Assembly (NCBI GenBank): GCA_005765155.1
Contig: VCCP01000002.1
Span: 6,014,001 to 6,078,000 of the forward strand
DNA from: Zelopaecilomyces penicillatus
Taxonomy: Eukaryota > Ascomycota > Sordariomycetes > Hypocreales > Pseudodiploosporaceae
DNA: 64,000 bases
Direction: 5' to 3'
The notes beneath the pieces are model-generated. The model saw nothing but the letters and a program-made list of their open reading frames with translations. It did no database searches and was not told where the DNA came from. The translations under genes were made by a program, and so were the position numbers. Numbering within the stretch: the first letter of the stretch is position 1; every line of letters starts with the position of its first letter. Of this stretch, positions 22,587 through 33,781 are shown one piece after another.

Positions 22587-22908
22587 TTAGATACCAATGG
22601 CATCTATAAAGCCTGCACGATTGAAGAAGAATGCCCTTGTCTTGTCGTCTAAGCGATAACATCGGCTAGAGACAGGTGCGGCGTGGTATAAGATATCTCT
22701 GTCACGGTGACTATTGTGTTTTGCTGTTAGCCTTGATGAATTTATAATAAAATAAGATGTATACACACCAATCATCCAGACTCTTGTACTGATTGAGCTT
22801 CACTCTGGCTCTAGGTGCAAGCTGTTGGCTGTAGCCAGCAGTGTCAGAAGGTAGGCCAAGTACACCAACGATGGCGCTACCAGCAGCAATAATAAATGAT
22901 GACTTCAT
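22587..22908 (-). CDS. small secreted protein, 87 aa
   Basis: Two exons, 22908-22769 and 22710-22587, with a 58-base intron (donor GTGTGT, branch GCTAAC, acceptor AATAG) that keeps frame. Residues 1-19 form a signal peptide (MKSSFIIAAGSAIVGVLGL). The mature peptide is about 68 residues with two cysteines, in LDDCHRDRD and SSRCYRLDD, that could form one disulphide, and ends in FFFNRAGFIDAIGI. Size, secretion signal and paired cysteines fit the loose class of small secreted proteins or candidate effectors, but no known family is recognised. The exact splice agreement supports a real gene. Confidence 0.65.
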
Positions 22909-24380
22909 TGTAACTTGGGGAGTGAATAATTCTTGAGTAGATTGTAGATAAAAAGCAAGTGATTTGTGTTGCAGGTCTGGTGTTTTTGCTTTGCATATTC
23001 AAGCACTCTATATATCTTTATATACATTTGTATATACATGCGTTTGTGAATACACAATACAATTCGAACCTCACGAAATTCTTACAAACAGAGATAGCGC
23101 TTACATCTAGTGGATGAACCGCGGAGTTTGGAATCAAAGAGTCTTGGCACAAGGTTTCATCAAGTGAAGCCATAATGAATCAAATCGTGTCTGATACGAA
23201 CTATAGCCATAATGAGTCAGAATGCGGGATAGACATCTTCTAGGACTACCAAGGTCACTAGCATGCATGCCAAGGCAAACGGTGCGCACTGGGGAGCCTA
23301 TATTAGTATATCACGTATGATGTAATGTTTTATTTATCCCTATTTTTGGTTATGGTTATTTTCTTTAGCATTGCAACCATGTCATCGTTGTATGTTGTGT
23401 GGTCACGTAAACAAGTCGTGATGGACACCTTTTAGTGTCGCTTTACCAACGCCCTCGGCCAATCACCTCCACAGCTCTTCACCTTCAACGGCAATGTCAG
23501 TTGACACTACATCAAAGAACCATAATGAGCAAAAAGTCTAGTCACCGGCTATCTTAACTAGAAGTGGCTTCAATTGAGAGCACTGGCAGCCCGGTGAGCC
23601 ATGAATCGCCGTGAAGTGGAGCATCACTATCTACCTACCTATGTCAGCTTAAACCTTCGTCCTCCAAATGTCTGGCGGGTCGTATCATCCGTGCAAATGA
23701 AACAGAACCATGGAAAAGTGATTGTGAAGTGAGTTCAAAGTTTAAAAAAGTGGCAGAATTGCCAATGAGATGTGTGGCAGTGCATCGGCCGGCTGGCGGA
23801 TGCTCGTCTCATTCACAATGCATCCAGCTCGCTGCCCACAAAGTAAAGATTCACAGCATCTGCTGCCATACCGAAACTTTACCCTTTCCATACTTTATTT
23901 TAGACCACTTTACAAGAAAACTCTCATCCCTCTTTCTGTGGAACTCTGTGTCTACTGATGATTCGATTCCGAGTGACAAGTCGACAACGACATCAAGCCA
24001 TCGCAACATGTTGAGTGGGTTCTTCACCTTGAATTGCATCATGTAAAGCACACTGGGGTTACTTCACTTGCTTAAAGGCTATCATTAAACAAAGCACCAC
24101 GCCTGACAATCCTGTCTTCACTGGTACGACAGACTCACAGTCACACTGTCTCGAAAAACGACTGACATGTGCCTTGAATTGAAACAAAGGAGAGCGAGAA
24201 GCTACTAATACTTGCTTCTTCCTGTAGTGTTCTGTTCAATATCACTCTCGGACATCATCCCATTTGTGAGTTCTACATCTTCTCCATCCTGGTTCGCCAC
24301 GTTACTGACAATATGACAAGCATAGATACCGAGTTGCCTGGCACACGGCACAGACTGATGGCCAGAACAAACCCAGCGCA
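22909..24380. other. intergenic
   Basis: Promoter of the small secreted protein gene on the left, then about 1.3 kb with only short open frames. No repeat or RNA gene seen. Confidence 0.4.
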
Positions 24381-26174
24381 TCAAGCCGATGGTTATCCTT
24401 GAGTCAGGTTCAATTCCCTACTTCGCCCTCGACAAGCGCCAAATATACGTCGGCGAAACCTGTTGCGTTAAAACCGACAAAGATGTCACTGCTTGTTACT
24501 CTACGAAAGACCTATTCTGGAGTATACCGCTTGACAATACCACGGGCTTTAAGGTCGACAATCTTTGTAAGTTAGGTTTCTCTGAATGGATGAAAAACCT
24601 CTGCTGATATACAATTATCATAGTGGGATCTCCTTCTCGCTGGGAAGCGCTTGCACATCGCGACTAACAGAGTTGCCAATGCACCCGACATCATGATCAA
24701 GGACAGGTGACGGCGTATCATGGCACCATCTCTTACGGATTGTGAATATTTTCAGTGGCAGTTGCAGTGGCGAAAATGAACAAGGAGAGTCCTCATTGAC
24801 GTGTGTATCTCTATTTGTTGATGCGCCTTTTCGTTAACATGCTGCCCCAGCATCAACCCCGTTACAGAATGGGCGCGTGTATCGTTGAACGTAACTCGCA
24901 GGACGACTAGTATATCCTCCTGACTGAGCAGGGTTGGAATGAAGATTTATTTGAGGAGCTCATCAGGAATAACAACGGCTCTGTTCTTCATCCAATATAT
25001 GCGTAAGTAATTGCCAAAGCTATCCAGGGGGGCCTAAACTCATTACCTGACCAGTCATGCCGACGATAATAATTACATGACGACTGTGAACCAATCCAAC
25101 ATACAAGATGTTATGTGGATAGGTGAAGCAGCAAAGGATGTATTTACCCAAGATTACAATGTGGTATTCTCAACCAAAGCTAACATGCAACAGATCTTGG
25201 CGACAAAATTCCCTGCCTACATGAGCAATCGCCCGCTCGGCCTTGGTCTCATCGCAGCTGTAAGTCTATCACCACTACCTAAACCGGGTTTGGCAAGGCT
25301 AAACTAACATAATGCAGGGCCCAGGAACAGAAAAGACAACAGTGTGAGCAGCAGCGATTCTGATTATGAACGCCAAGCTTGGAAAGATTATGAGTTCCGC
25401 CCCGACTCATGTGGTTGTCGACAACTTTGCGGCTCGTCTCGACAAGAGGACGCGCGCAATTGCCAAGCGCCTGAATCAGGGCAAGCAGCAGAGCGATGCC
25501 AGTCCGACATCGCCACGCTCTTGTGATTCGTGGATACAAAATTCGTGATGAAACCGTTGCTTTCCAGATCATGTTGGAAACCCCAGAAAGAGGTGATGAT
25601 GGCCCCAAGTGGGTTCCACACAGCTTCACAATGGAAACTCAAATTTTCAGTTCCTAGGTGTATTAGAATCTCCTGCTGTTCCAGAGCTCCATCTAGACGA
25701 TAGTGAAAAGCTTTTGGATCTCCTTGGACGAAATAAAACTAGCAAGAACTTTCAGCGTCTGTGCGACGTCGCACAGGGGGCCTCCATTCTTGGAAAGAAT
25801 ATTCATCCGATATGATTCATCCAAAAGCTATCGCTAATTATTTTGATCAAATGATCAGTTGCGTAGACCTGTTTTGTACGACTCCGGGCTGCCTCAGAAA
25901 ATAATGTGCCTTATAAATATTGGAAAAGCAATGTTGCCCGGGGTATCGCCCATTGATGAAGCCGCCAACATGAACCGTGCTGACCTGTACTGTGTATGGG
26001 GCAATACACTTCTACCCTGTCTATTGTTCGGTGACCCCAAGCAACTTTGCGCCGACCGTTATGGCGGCTGATGAGAAAGATCAAGATGACAACCATATAA
26101 ATCGCTTCGCCAAGATCGAGCAAATATCACCACTCCGTATTTTCCAAGCATATGGTGGTATCCCAGTCCATTGA
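24380..26174 (+). pseudogene. degraded superfamily-1 (UPF1-like) helicase gene
   Basis: A series of plus-strand fragments in changing frames collectively resembles fungal UPF1-like P-loop helicases. Recognisable parts: a Walker A remnant GPGTEKTTV at about 25318-25344, followed after a frame break by ILIMNAKLGKIM and APTHVVVDNFAARLDKRTR; VIRGYKIRDETVAFQ at about 25509-25555; and a Walker B/DEAG-like block DEAANMNRADLYCVWGNTLL followed by FGDPKQL at about 25957-26050. Between them are multiple stops and frame changes. Intron relics survive, for example near 24567-24621. The Walker A threonine/lysine context is altered (TEKTT). The protein would have been an ATP-dependent helicase of several hundred more residues; the C-terminal helicase motifs are missing after 26174. 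Clearly non-functional. Confidence 0.65.
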
Positions 26175-26308
26175 TTCAAAACGCAGCTGAATGACGAATT
26201 GGTCTAGCACACATTACTTGGGCGAGCCGCATAGAACGGACAAAGGAGCGTCATTAAGTGGAGATGAATAGGGAGAAACAACACCATGATTGAGGTACAC
26301 TGTAATAG

Positions 26309-26395
26309 GGTCAATCAAGCTATTGCTGGCTATTCCTGGATATTACTAGCTATTGCTAGCTATTCCTGGAAATTGCCAATGCACACCCAGAGCGA
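26309..26395 (+). repeat. dispersed repeat, copy 2 (partial)
   Basis: Contains units GCTATTGCTGGCTATTCC and GATATTACTAGC followed by TGGAAATTGCCAATGCACAC and CAGAGCG, which align with the tandem-unit/unique-block junction of the copies at 3281-3422 and 28441-28650. The downstream half of the repeat is missing here. Confidence 0.55.
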
Positions 26396-26470
26396 CCAGT
26401 TACCACCCAGCCTCTTCCCTTTGGCTAGTTGTACAACAACCTCTTCCCATCCGACGAGGTGCCTCCCTCT

Positions 26471-27768
26471 CTAATCAACCAAGTGCCTGTTCTCCACGTA
26501 AAGCTCATGTGTTATCGACGTAATCAAACACATGAACATTCTCATGTCAACAGGATCAAAGATATCGAAGCAAGCATATTGACGCATGACCAAAAAATCA
26601 TCCTGCGTCAATCGATCCTTAGCCAGACCCGGGCCCACACTCGGAGTCTCAACTGGTGCCGGGGGGTGGTGCCGCGCTTTGACGTATTCGACATACTTTG
26701 GCCCGTATTCGCCAATGATAACGTAGATCTGATCATAATTCTGAGTGATCAGAACCCGCCTATGTTTCAAGGTCAGTATAAGTTACAATCTTCATCAGAA
26801 TATATAGCATACATGTAAAGGCCTCCTGATACTCTAGGCAAATGTCCAGAATCTGGTTGGCTTGCTATCCAGCAAGCCATTGCGGCACTCTCTTGGAATA
26901 GGTACTTCTGCTGACGTCTCTGAGGTTTGACCATGGCGATGGCGAGAGTAGGGCAGTCCTCACAGAGCAGTTGAGGGCGGAAGAGTTGCAGGCAACCATC
27001 AACCTGCGCAGTCATGATGGTAGAGTTTTTCTCGTCACTAAACGCAAGATTAGTGATGCCAAACCACTTGCGAATCGGCAGCCAATCCAGTTTTTCAAGA
27101 ACTGTCCGATCATAAATGATGAGCCCTGCGAGGAGATAATGCAAAGACCTGTTGATGGTCTCTTCGAATGGAGCACGATTGGTAGGCAGAGGTGGCTCAT
27201 CATCACCGTGTTGCGTTGCCTGGGAGGCGCGCCCAGTGACTGGCTGCCCGTGTTCGCTTGACTCCTTTATACGAAGTTTCTGTGTGGCCCGGGACAAAAC
27301 ACTCGAAACGATGGATCTGATCTGTACTCGGCTGGCACCCATGATCTCTGGAACCGGGCTCAACGGCTTTGGCGTAACGTTCTCCGGCTGCTCGATTATC
27401 ATTCGTCTCTTGATCGCAAGGAGAGAGTCTTTCCAAAGTGCCATTCCCAGCCATTTAGTGATATCAGCTTCGCCTTCCTGGAATGGTATATACCAAGGCA
27501 ATGATCTGATATGGTCTCTGGACTTTCGACATAATTCGTCCGCGGCATCACCAAACAAAATGCCATGATTTGTTTGATGATTGACATCAATTATCCAAAG
27601 GCACCGTAAGCCGTACCAATTGGCCTCCGTCAAACTGGAGCCTGATTCATAATTCAGAAGGGGGATGGAATCAGAAATCGGAATATTGTTTTCAATTGCT
27701 CCAGCCTTCCAGAGTTCGGGTGTGTCTGGTATTCCCGGATTTTTCGGGTCCAATACGTCTTTGACCAT
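26471..27768 (-). CDS. fungal hypothetical protein, possibly nuclease-fold relic, 414 aa
   Basis: Two exons, 27768-26813 and 26759-26471, with a 53-base intron (donor GTATGC, acceptor CATAG) in phase 2; total 415 codons including stop. No signal peptide or membrane segment. The C-terminal third has the pattern I associate with PD-(D/E)XK-like fungal proteins: an Asp in MTAQVDGCLQLF, a strand with AIAMVKPQRRQQ where a Glu would be expected before the Lys, a helix with QESAAMACWIAS, then VLITQNYDQIYVIIGEYG. If that reading is right the catalytic acid is replaced by Met and the protein is inactive as a nuclease. The middle is a low-complexity linker (about residues 180-205). The gene sits between two copies of the dispersed repeat. 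Function unknown. Confidence 0.6.
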
Positions 27769-28440
27769 CTTGAAGGTTTGAAATCAACTACGTATAGTAT
27801 AGCATTAGAATAAGCTACCATACAGGGTTCAGAAAGGGAAACTTACGAGGAACGGAACAAGAGCAGTCCACCCGTAACGAGTTGGACTTCCAAGCTGGAG
27901 AAAATTGAGAGAGATTATAATGCAGGAACAAAAGAAAAAAGGTCCGCCAGTAAAGGGCTAGACCTTTAGACTTAAGAAAGATTCCGTTCAACGTCGCGTT
28001 GGATCTATAAAAGATCCAAGGGAGGGAGGTGCCCACGTAACGATCGAGACCGTTGGTGGACGCGCGGTGGGAGGGATTCGGACGAAATCGCAAAAGCTGG
28101 GCGTGAACGAGGATTTCACAAAGTGTAAAGAAGAGAAAAGAATTCAAAAAACTGTGTGGGCAAGAGATGTTAGGGCTTTGAACAAAAATTTGAGCTGCCG
28201 GACGGTGCTTGCCAGCTGGCTGGGCAGTCTTGCCAGTCCGCTGCTCCTCGAAGCGTTGCCAGTGCAGACATCCATACAAATGTACGGGAGCCGTTCTCAA
28301 CACCGCTGGGTACCAAGGCAGTACTACTTGTAAGTAGCACGTTCTGCTGATGATGGCGGTAATAATGATATTGTTGCAAACTGCCTAACCGAGATAGTCA
28401 TAGAGCATTGTTTACTACCTAGTCTCTTAATTGCTAAACA
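27769..28440. other. intergenic, promoter side of the 414-aa gene
   Basis: A 162-codon open frame on the minus strand (27815-28303) lacks any domain and is rejected as a gene. Pyrimidine-rich tracts are consistent with a promoter and 5' leader. Confidence 0.4.
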
Positions 28441-28650
28441 TTGCTAGACATTACTAGATATTGCTAGATATTGCTAGATATTGCTAGATATTGCTAGATA
28501 TTGCTAGATATTGCTAGATATTGCTAGATATTGCTGGAAACTGCTGATGCACGCTCAGAGCAGTGCTCCGAGGGGCCAACAAAGCTCTTGGTAAGATTGA
28601 CCAATTGCCAGTCAGTATTTACACTATGGCTCGTGATGGCTGAGGATGGA
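28441..28650 (+). repeat. dispersed repeat, copy 3, with 10-bp tandem array
   Basis: Seven perfect tandem copies of TTGCTAGATA occupy 28461-28530, with diverged units on each side. They lead into CTCAGAGCAGTGCTCCG and a block with CTCTTGGTAAGATTGACC and CAGTCAGTATTTACACT. The same order, on the other strand and without the expanded array, is present at 3281-3422, and a partial version at 26309-26395. The array is a minisatellite; unit number is likely variable between strains. Confidence 0.75.
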
Positions 28651-29033
28651 AATAAAGGGTCTGATATTGAAAAATTGACGGGAATCGTGTGTACCGCATG
28701 TAGTCTTCAGCGTTATTGGGCTTGGAAGGGGGAGATTAGGATGTATTTTACATTCAGTTATCGGCTCGTGTTTGGACATTTTTTCGGCCCTCCTTTCCTG
28801 GTAGATTTTCTTTTTCACCGTATCTATGCCCATTTCCAAAGGGGCAGTGAATAATTAAGCGTTGTGGCTGCACGATATGGTAAACTTTATCCCAGTCAGC
28901 AGGCTGAAGATTTATACAATCTCTGGGCGGTCATAGCGATATAAAACCAGCAAGACTCTCCTAAATTTTGCCCAGGGTGACGACATATCCTTTCGCACAT
29001 TGTTGTTAATCATAAGCAGAAAAATTAATAGAA
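28651..29033. other. intergenic, promoter of paralogue C
   Basis: No gene seen; leads to the ATG at 29034. Confidence 0.4.
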
Positions 29034-30253
29034 ATGAACACAATATTTGAAGAACGGCCTCTAATAATGCGACCGGGGGGCCGAATCCGAGAGATAGAGC
29101 AAAGATACCCGCGAAGATTGTTATACGGACTGGAACGCCCACTTCCAAACCCGATCGACGAGTGGCAACTCAGACTATTTGATTCTTTAGATGACATGTT
29201 GACGGTGCTGAAATACGACTATCCCAATGAAACACTGCATTCTGAAGAAACCCTTGAATTGTTGGGCATCACGAGGGGGAAAGACCTGGATATCGATGAT
29301 TGTTTGGCGATAGACATGGAACCTAGATATTTTGTCCCTGCACCTGAACGGGATACATCAGAATCCACTTCATCGGAAGAATACGAGGCAGTTCCAGAAA
29401 ACACACCCAATCACCCAGAGGCAGACAAAAGGGTGTGTCCTTACACATGGGCTGCAGAGAACTTTGCAATTTTGTATTCTGTTCGCTCAAGCTTTGGCCC
29501 ATTATATGATTGGGGATTCGATTGGTATGGGGTCTTGATTGCTTTGGTTATTGATGCCCGAAACAGAGAGCTCACTGACACTCCGCAATAGCCGTCATAG
29601 GTCTTTCAAATATTTGCATGGGAGTCTGGACAGATTTCACTATCCTCGACTCATGAAAAAGGTTGATCAACATTATGTCAATATAGATTTTGTGCTCGTT
29701 AAATCGGGATCCGGGCATCTCGCACGCGATGACAATATCCCCCACTTCATTGCAATAATAGAGGAGAGTGTCATACCGGATGACAGAATCCGAGCAGGCG
29801 AGCTTGTGTGCATATTAAAATTGCTGAGCCATCGCTTAGCGGATGATATTTGGCTGGACCACCATACATTCCCCGTAAGTATGTCAATGGTCCTTTTACT
29901 TTTAACGTACTCCAGCTTCTCTAACTATCGATTATTATTTGCATATATTTTAGGTTCTGGTCTTGAGCTTTCATCCAGGCGGGTGTCGCATACTCCAAGT
30001 CGAAGCCGCCAAGGAGCTTTTCCGCATTCGTACTTCAAGATTGCTACACCTTAGTAGCAAGGACAAAGAGATCCCAGCTGATATGGAGATTTTTTTGAGG
30101 TGGTTTTATGCGATACCAATCGGCGATACTCGTTTCTCAAGCGATATGTTTGATGTTCATGGTATCGACAAAAAGCGGCGTGGCCGGGATTGGGGACCAA
30201 CTGGCACGCTGCCAATCGAGGTGCCTTCTTTAGCGGAATTAAGAATCGCTTGA
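29034..30253 (+). CDS. unnamed fungal family, paralogue C, 357 aa
   Basis: Third member of the family at 7494 and 9296, about 19 kb away. Exons 29034-29524, 29592-29874 and 29954-30253; introns in phase 2 and phase 0 at the same positions as in the other two, total 1074 bases. Exon 1 carries a longer N-terminus (about 35 residues), then LERPLPNPIDEWQLRLF, LGITRGKDLDIDD and IDMEPRYFVP, followed by an acidic Ser/Glu-rich insertion. Exon 2 ends in LDHHTFP. Exon 3 has SFHPGGCRILQVE, SRLLHLSSKDKEIP, AIPIGDTRFSSD and a basic tail ending in ELRIA. The first intron acceptor could alternatively be 9 bases further on. It is more diverged than A and B are from each other. Function unknown. Confidence 0.72.
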
Positions 30254-31066
30254 CATTTATCAATCAATCAAATCAACATCCAACTTCCTATGGGCTGAGG
30301 TCGAACATCGTTCTGTATTTGGGTGGGACGTGTGAAGTAGATTGGTCCACGGCATCGCGTTAAGTGCGATGTACGTCACAATATAGATCTAAGTAATTAA
30401 TAGAAGGCTGAATCTCAAATAAGAAAGCTCCCGATGTCAATATGAAATAACACTGCATATGCGACATCTTAACCTGGTATGGAATGGCGGCTTCACAGGT
30501 ACGGCGAGAGAGCAAACACTTTACCATTTTTGTTTGTCAGGCCCACCCTTTACGCATGATGGGGTGATTAACCATAAGTTTTGCGATGAGATAGAGAACA
30601 AATCATGACCTGTCTTGGGTACCTATGCTACATTAATTCTGTTGAATGGAGTACTTGCAGGCAATGGTGATGGTGCAAGTCAGACTGACGTTTAGGTGAA
30701 CCGTACCTAAGGTACGCTACGAGATTTGAGCCACAAAAAGACGAGAAAGAAATTAATAGAGCACCTCGACTGACGTGATTCGCCTCATGATAGAATTATG
30801 CTTTAAAATACATCTTCGCTTTATAATCATGGCGATGACGATCGCGCCGACTAGCCGACATCCCCCACATAATGACGATGCAAGCTGTCAACCCACCCAA
30901 AGTATTCGATGACGTAAAAGCAGCAAGTTACCTCGGTTCTCTCGGCCGTCATGGTTAATCAACACACCTACTTGCGATATAAAACCCCGACATTCACCAT
31001 TATATTGAACAAAAGAACGCGCATAGGGGAGAAAATAATAGAGAAAAAACACAAACGACAAAGAAA
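30254..31066. other. intergenic, promoter of the MDR reductase
   Basis: No gene seen. The last 100 bases form an A-rich leader before the ATG at 31067. Confidence 0.45.
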
Positions 31067-32255
31067 ATGACAGAGCAACGCACCAGCATTTCATACATCC
31101 TCGCCGAACGCCCTGGCGATGGCGATATCATTCCTGGCAAAACATTCGAGAAACGACGAGGCCCTGCACCAACAGAGCAAGATCTAAAAGATGGACAGAT
31201 CCTCATTGAGGCCCTGTGCTTCAGCTTGGACCCGGCCATGAGGGTCTGGCTCAACGAGCGCGAGAGCTACACCACCCCAGTAGCTCTGGGAGAGGTCATG
31301 CGAGGCTCTCTGCTGGCCCGTGTGCTTGCCTCCAAGAGCAGCAAAGTCAAAGCCGGCGACATTGTCAACGCACGCACGGGCTGGCAAGAGATCGCCATCG
31401 CCAACGAGGACCAGTTCACGCCTCCGCCTGAGCTCCCCTCGTGCGCGAAACTGACCGACCGGTTGGGTCTGTTTGGGCTCACGGGACTAACAGCATACTT
31501 TGGGATAACGAAAATCGGCAAAGTGAAAAAGGGCGATACGGTGCTTGTTTCGGGCGCCGCGGGAGCGACGGGTGGTGTTGTTGGTCAGATTGCGAGGATT
31601 CTTGGTGCTGCGCGGGTGATTGGGACGGCGGGGACGGAGGAGAAGTGCAAGTGGTTGACTGAAGAGGCTGGGTTTGATGTGGCCTTGAATTATCGCGATG
31701 CAGATTTTGACAAGAAGTTTGAGGAGGCGACACCGGACTTGATTGACGTGTATTTCGACAATGGTAAGTGCGGGATTTCATCTACTCCTCGATGATATTC
31801 CGGATCATGGCTGACTTGGACTGTAACTATAGTTGGTGGTCATATTCTCGATCTAGCTCTTGGACGAGCAGCCCTCAACTCGCGGTTTGTAGAATGCGGA
31901 ATGATTGAAGGCTACAACCGCGAACAAGGCCAATACCTCAGCAATCTCGCACAGATTATCTTCAAGCGAATCACGATTCAGGGCTTCATTTTCACGGACC
32001 ACATAAATGACGTCCCTGCTGCACAGAAACAGCTGGGTCAATGGCTTAGTGAGGGCAAGATCAAGACATCCGAGCACATTGTCAAGGGCAGTATGGAGGA
32101 TTTGGATGAGGTTATCCAGATGCTTTTTAATGGAAAAAATACAGGTAAGTTTGGGTGCTTGAGCTATGCACACAGCAAGCTGTTTGTTGAATTGAGTGCT
32201 GACTACTGGACTTTTAGGAAAATTACTATTAGAAGTAAAGAGTCTGGAGGGATGA
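31067..32255 (+). CDS. NADP-dependent MDR reductase (CurA / prostaglandin-reductase-like), 348 aa
   Basis: Zinc-independent medium-chain dehydrogenase/reductase acting on alpha,beta-unsaturated ketones or alkenals with NADPH. Three exons, 31067-31763, 31833-32144 and 32218-32255, all junctions in phase 1, total 1047 bases. The GroES-like N-terminal domain spans about residues 10-125 and includes LSLDPAMR-type sequence (FSLDPAMRVWLNE) typical of the alkenal reductase subgroup. The Rossmann domain has the dinucleotide-binding loop VSGAAGATGGVVGQIAR near residue 160 and later DVYFDNVGG, the subgroup hallmark. The small last exon encodes GKLLLEVKSLEG, slightly shorter than usual (often ending G-K-x-V-V-x-V). 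No zinc-ligand cysteines. Cytosolic. Physiological substrate unknown. Confidence 0.92.
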
Positions 32256-33055
32256 TTGATGTTTATAAAAAAATGAACATTATAAACGCATGAATGTAAC
32301 AAATTGCGCTTTCTCTTACCGTGGCCATCTTATTTGCTCAATCACTTATGGCCTTACCTGACCTTTCCAAGTGAGGCATAAAATATAAGTAGCCAAGATC
32401 CACTCACCGACAATTCATCATGAACATTCAACCGATTCTCGATAGCTTTCTGCAGGTATAACAAGAACGGTGGGGATGGATCCCACGTCACGTTCCATCA
32501 CGCAAGAGCCAACCCCCGGACTGCATCAGTCCGAGTCGTTCTAAGCCCTAGGGTCGACATTAACATATGACGCCAACGAACCACCCAGCCCCGCCTTTGC
32601 ACTGGTCATTGACGGACTTGGTAACCATCACGGTGGATTGTTTTACGCTTCACAAACTCTGTGATTCGATTATGATACCCCTTTGTAGTTTGTGAACATA
32701 TCGGACATATACGTATGCTTTGACATGGCAAGACATGGTAAGCGAAAATCATGGCTGGGGCGAGATTCCCCGATAATCTATACTCTCCGCCATTTCCATC
32801 GTAAATCTGGAAAATTAGGGTGACGCCACAGATGCCGTGTCCCGTAGACCTTCCCCATCTTGGGACAGCCTTCGAGATGGTTGTACCACACCCTTTATTA
32901 TTGACTCAATATGTAGAAGAATTAAGACGCAAATGGGTGTTTGGCAGGGGTTCACGGGGACAGATAAAGAGCCATTGCGCCTCCGCCTTTGGTGTCATGC
33001 CGTTGGGAGTAAAAGAAAGAAGACACACATATACTCAACACCAACCACGCCTATC
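32256..33055. other. intergenic, promoter of the DUF1349 gene
   Basis: No gene seen. The frame open upstream of 33056 lacks coding features and is treated as leader. Confidence 0.45.
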
Positions 33056-33781
33056 ATGATTCTCCCTGCGGCGGTCACGGCTGGACTGCTGTCAATCGCC
33101 ACCTTTGCCAGTGCTAGCGAATCAATCGAATATCCACAGCCTGCCATTTGGCGTTGGCGGAATTACGGCTCCGCAAAGCCCGTTTCGCCTGTCCATCAGG
33201 ACGTCACCATTGAGGTACCACCAGACACAGACATCTGGCGACCAACAAAAGCCAAGGATAATTTCACGGCCCCTTTTCTGTATACCACAGTGCCGACCAA
33301 CAAGTTTCGAAGCGTTCAGGTCACCGTGACGGGTCCTTGGAAGACATTATACGACCAAGGCGGTCTTGTCATCGCGTACCCATCACGCCATGGCAAACCT
33401 GCGCGGTCCATCAAAGCCGGTATTGAGTTCACGGAAGGCTCGCCGGCGCTAGGTGTCGTCGGCACGGACATTCTTTCGGACTGGAGCCTCAGTCCCATCA
33501 CGGAGAAGTACGCGGGCAACGCAAAAGCCACCATCCTCATCGAGCGCGATGGCACGGACGCATGGGTATATGTGCTGGAAGGCAGCGACAAGAAGAAGAA
33601 GCGACGCCAATTGCGACAAGTGACGTGGGCATTTAACACAGACGATGAACAGGGGTTAGCAGATGAAATATACGTTGGTATCTATGGAGCCAAGCCGACG
33701 CGGGATCAGGCTGATCCGAGGTACAAAATTCCCGTCTCTTTTTCGGGGTTTGCCCTCAACACGACCGAGGGATTACTGTAA
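33056..33781 (+). CDS. secreted DUF1349 (concanavalin-like) protein, 241 aa
   Basis: Intronless. The ATG at 33056 is preferred over the upstream in-frame ATG at 32837 because it starts a signal peptide (MILPAAVTAGLLSIATFASA). The mature protein is a jelly-roll-like DUF1349 domain: TIEVPPDTDIWRPTKAKDNF, APFLYTTVPTNKFRSVQVTV, YDQGGLVIAY, WVKAGIEF-equivalent RSIKAGIEFTEG, the LSDWSLSP strand and DEIYVGIYGAKP near the C-terminus. The domain is related to bacterial regulation-of-enolase protein 1; biochemical role in fungi is unknown, with carbohydrate binding a reasonable guess from the fold. A KKKKRR stretch near residue 183 could be a processing or binding site. Confidence 0.85.
   Translation: MILPAAVTAGLLSIATFASASESIEYPQPAIWRWRNYGSAKPVSPVHQDVTIEVPPDTDIWRPTKAKDNFTAPFLYTTVPTNKFRSVQVTVTGPWKTLYDQGGLVIAYPSRHGKPARSIKAGIEFTEGSPALGVVGTDILSDWSLSPITEKYAGNAKATILIERDGTDAWVYVLEGSDKKKKRRQLRQVTWAFNTDDEQGLADEIYVGIYGAKPTRDQADPRYKIPVSFSGFALNTTEGLL

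Noticed and set aside
27815..28303. 162-codon minus-strand frame upstream of the 414-aa gene
   Set aside because: Low-complexity hydrophobic stretches from T-rich DNA, no domain; more likely promoter and leader.
28441..28540. tandem short repeats as a CRISPR array
   Set aside because: Units are 10 bases, directly tandem and without spacers; the genome is eukaryotic.
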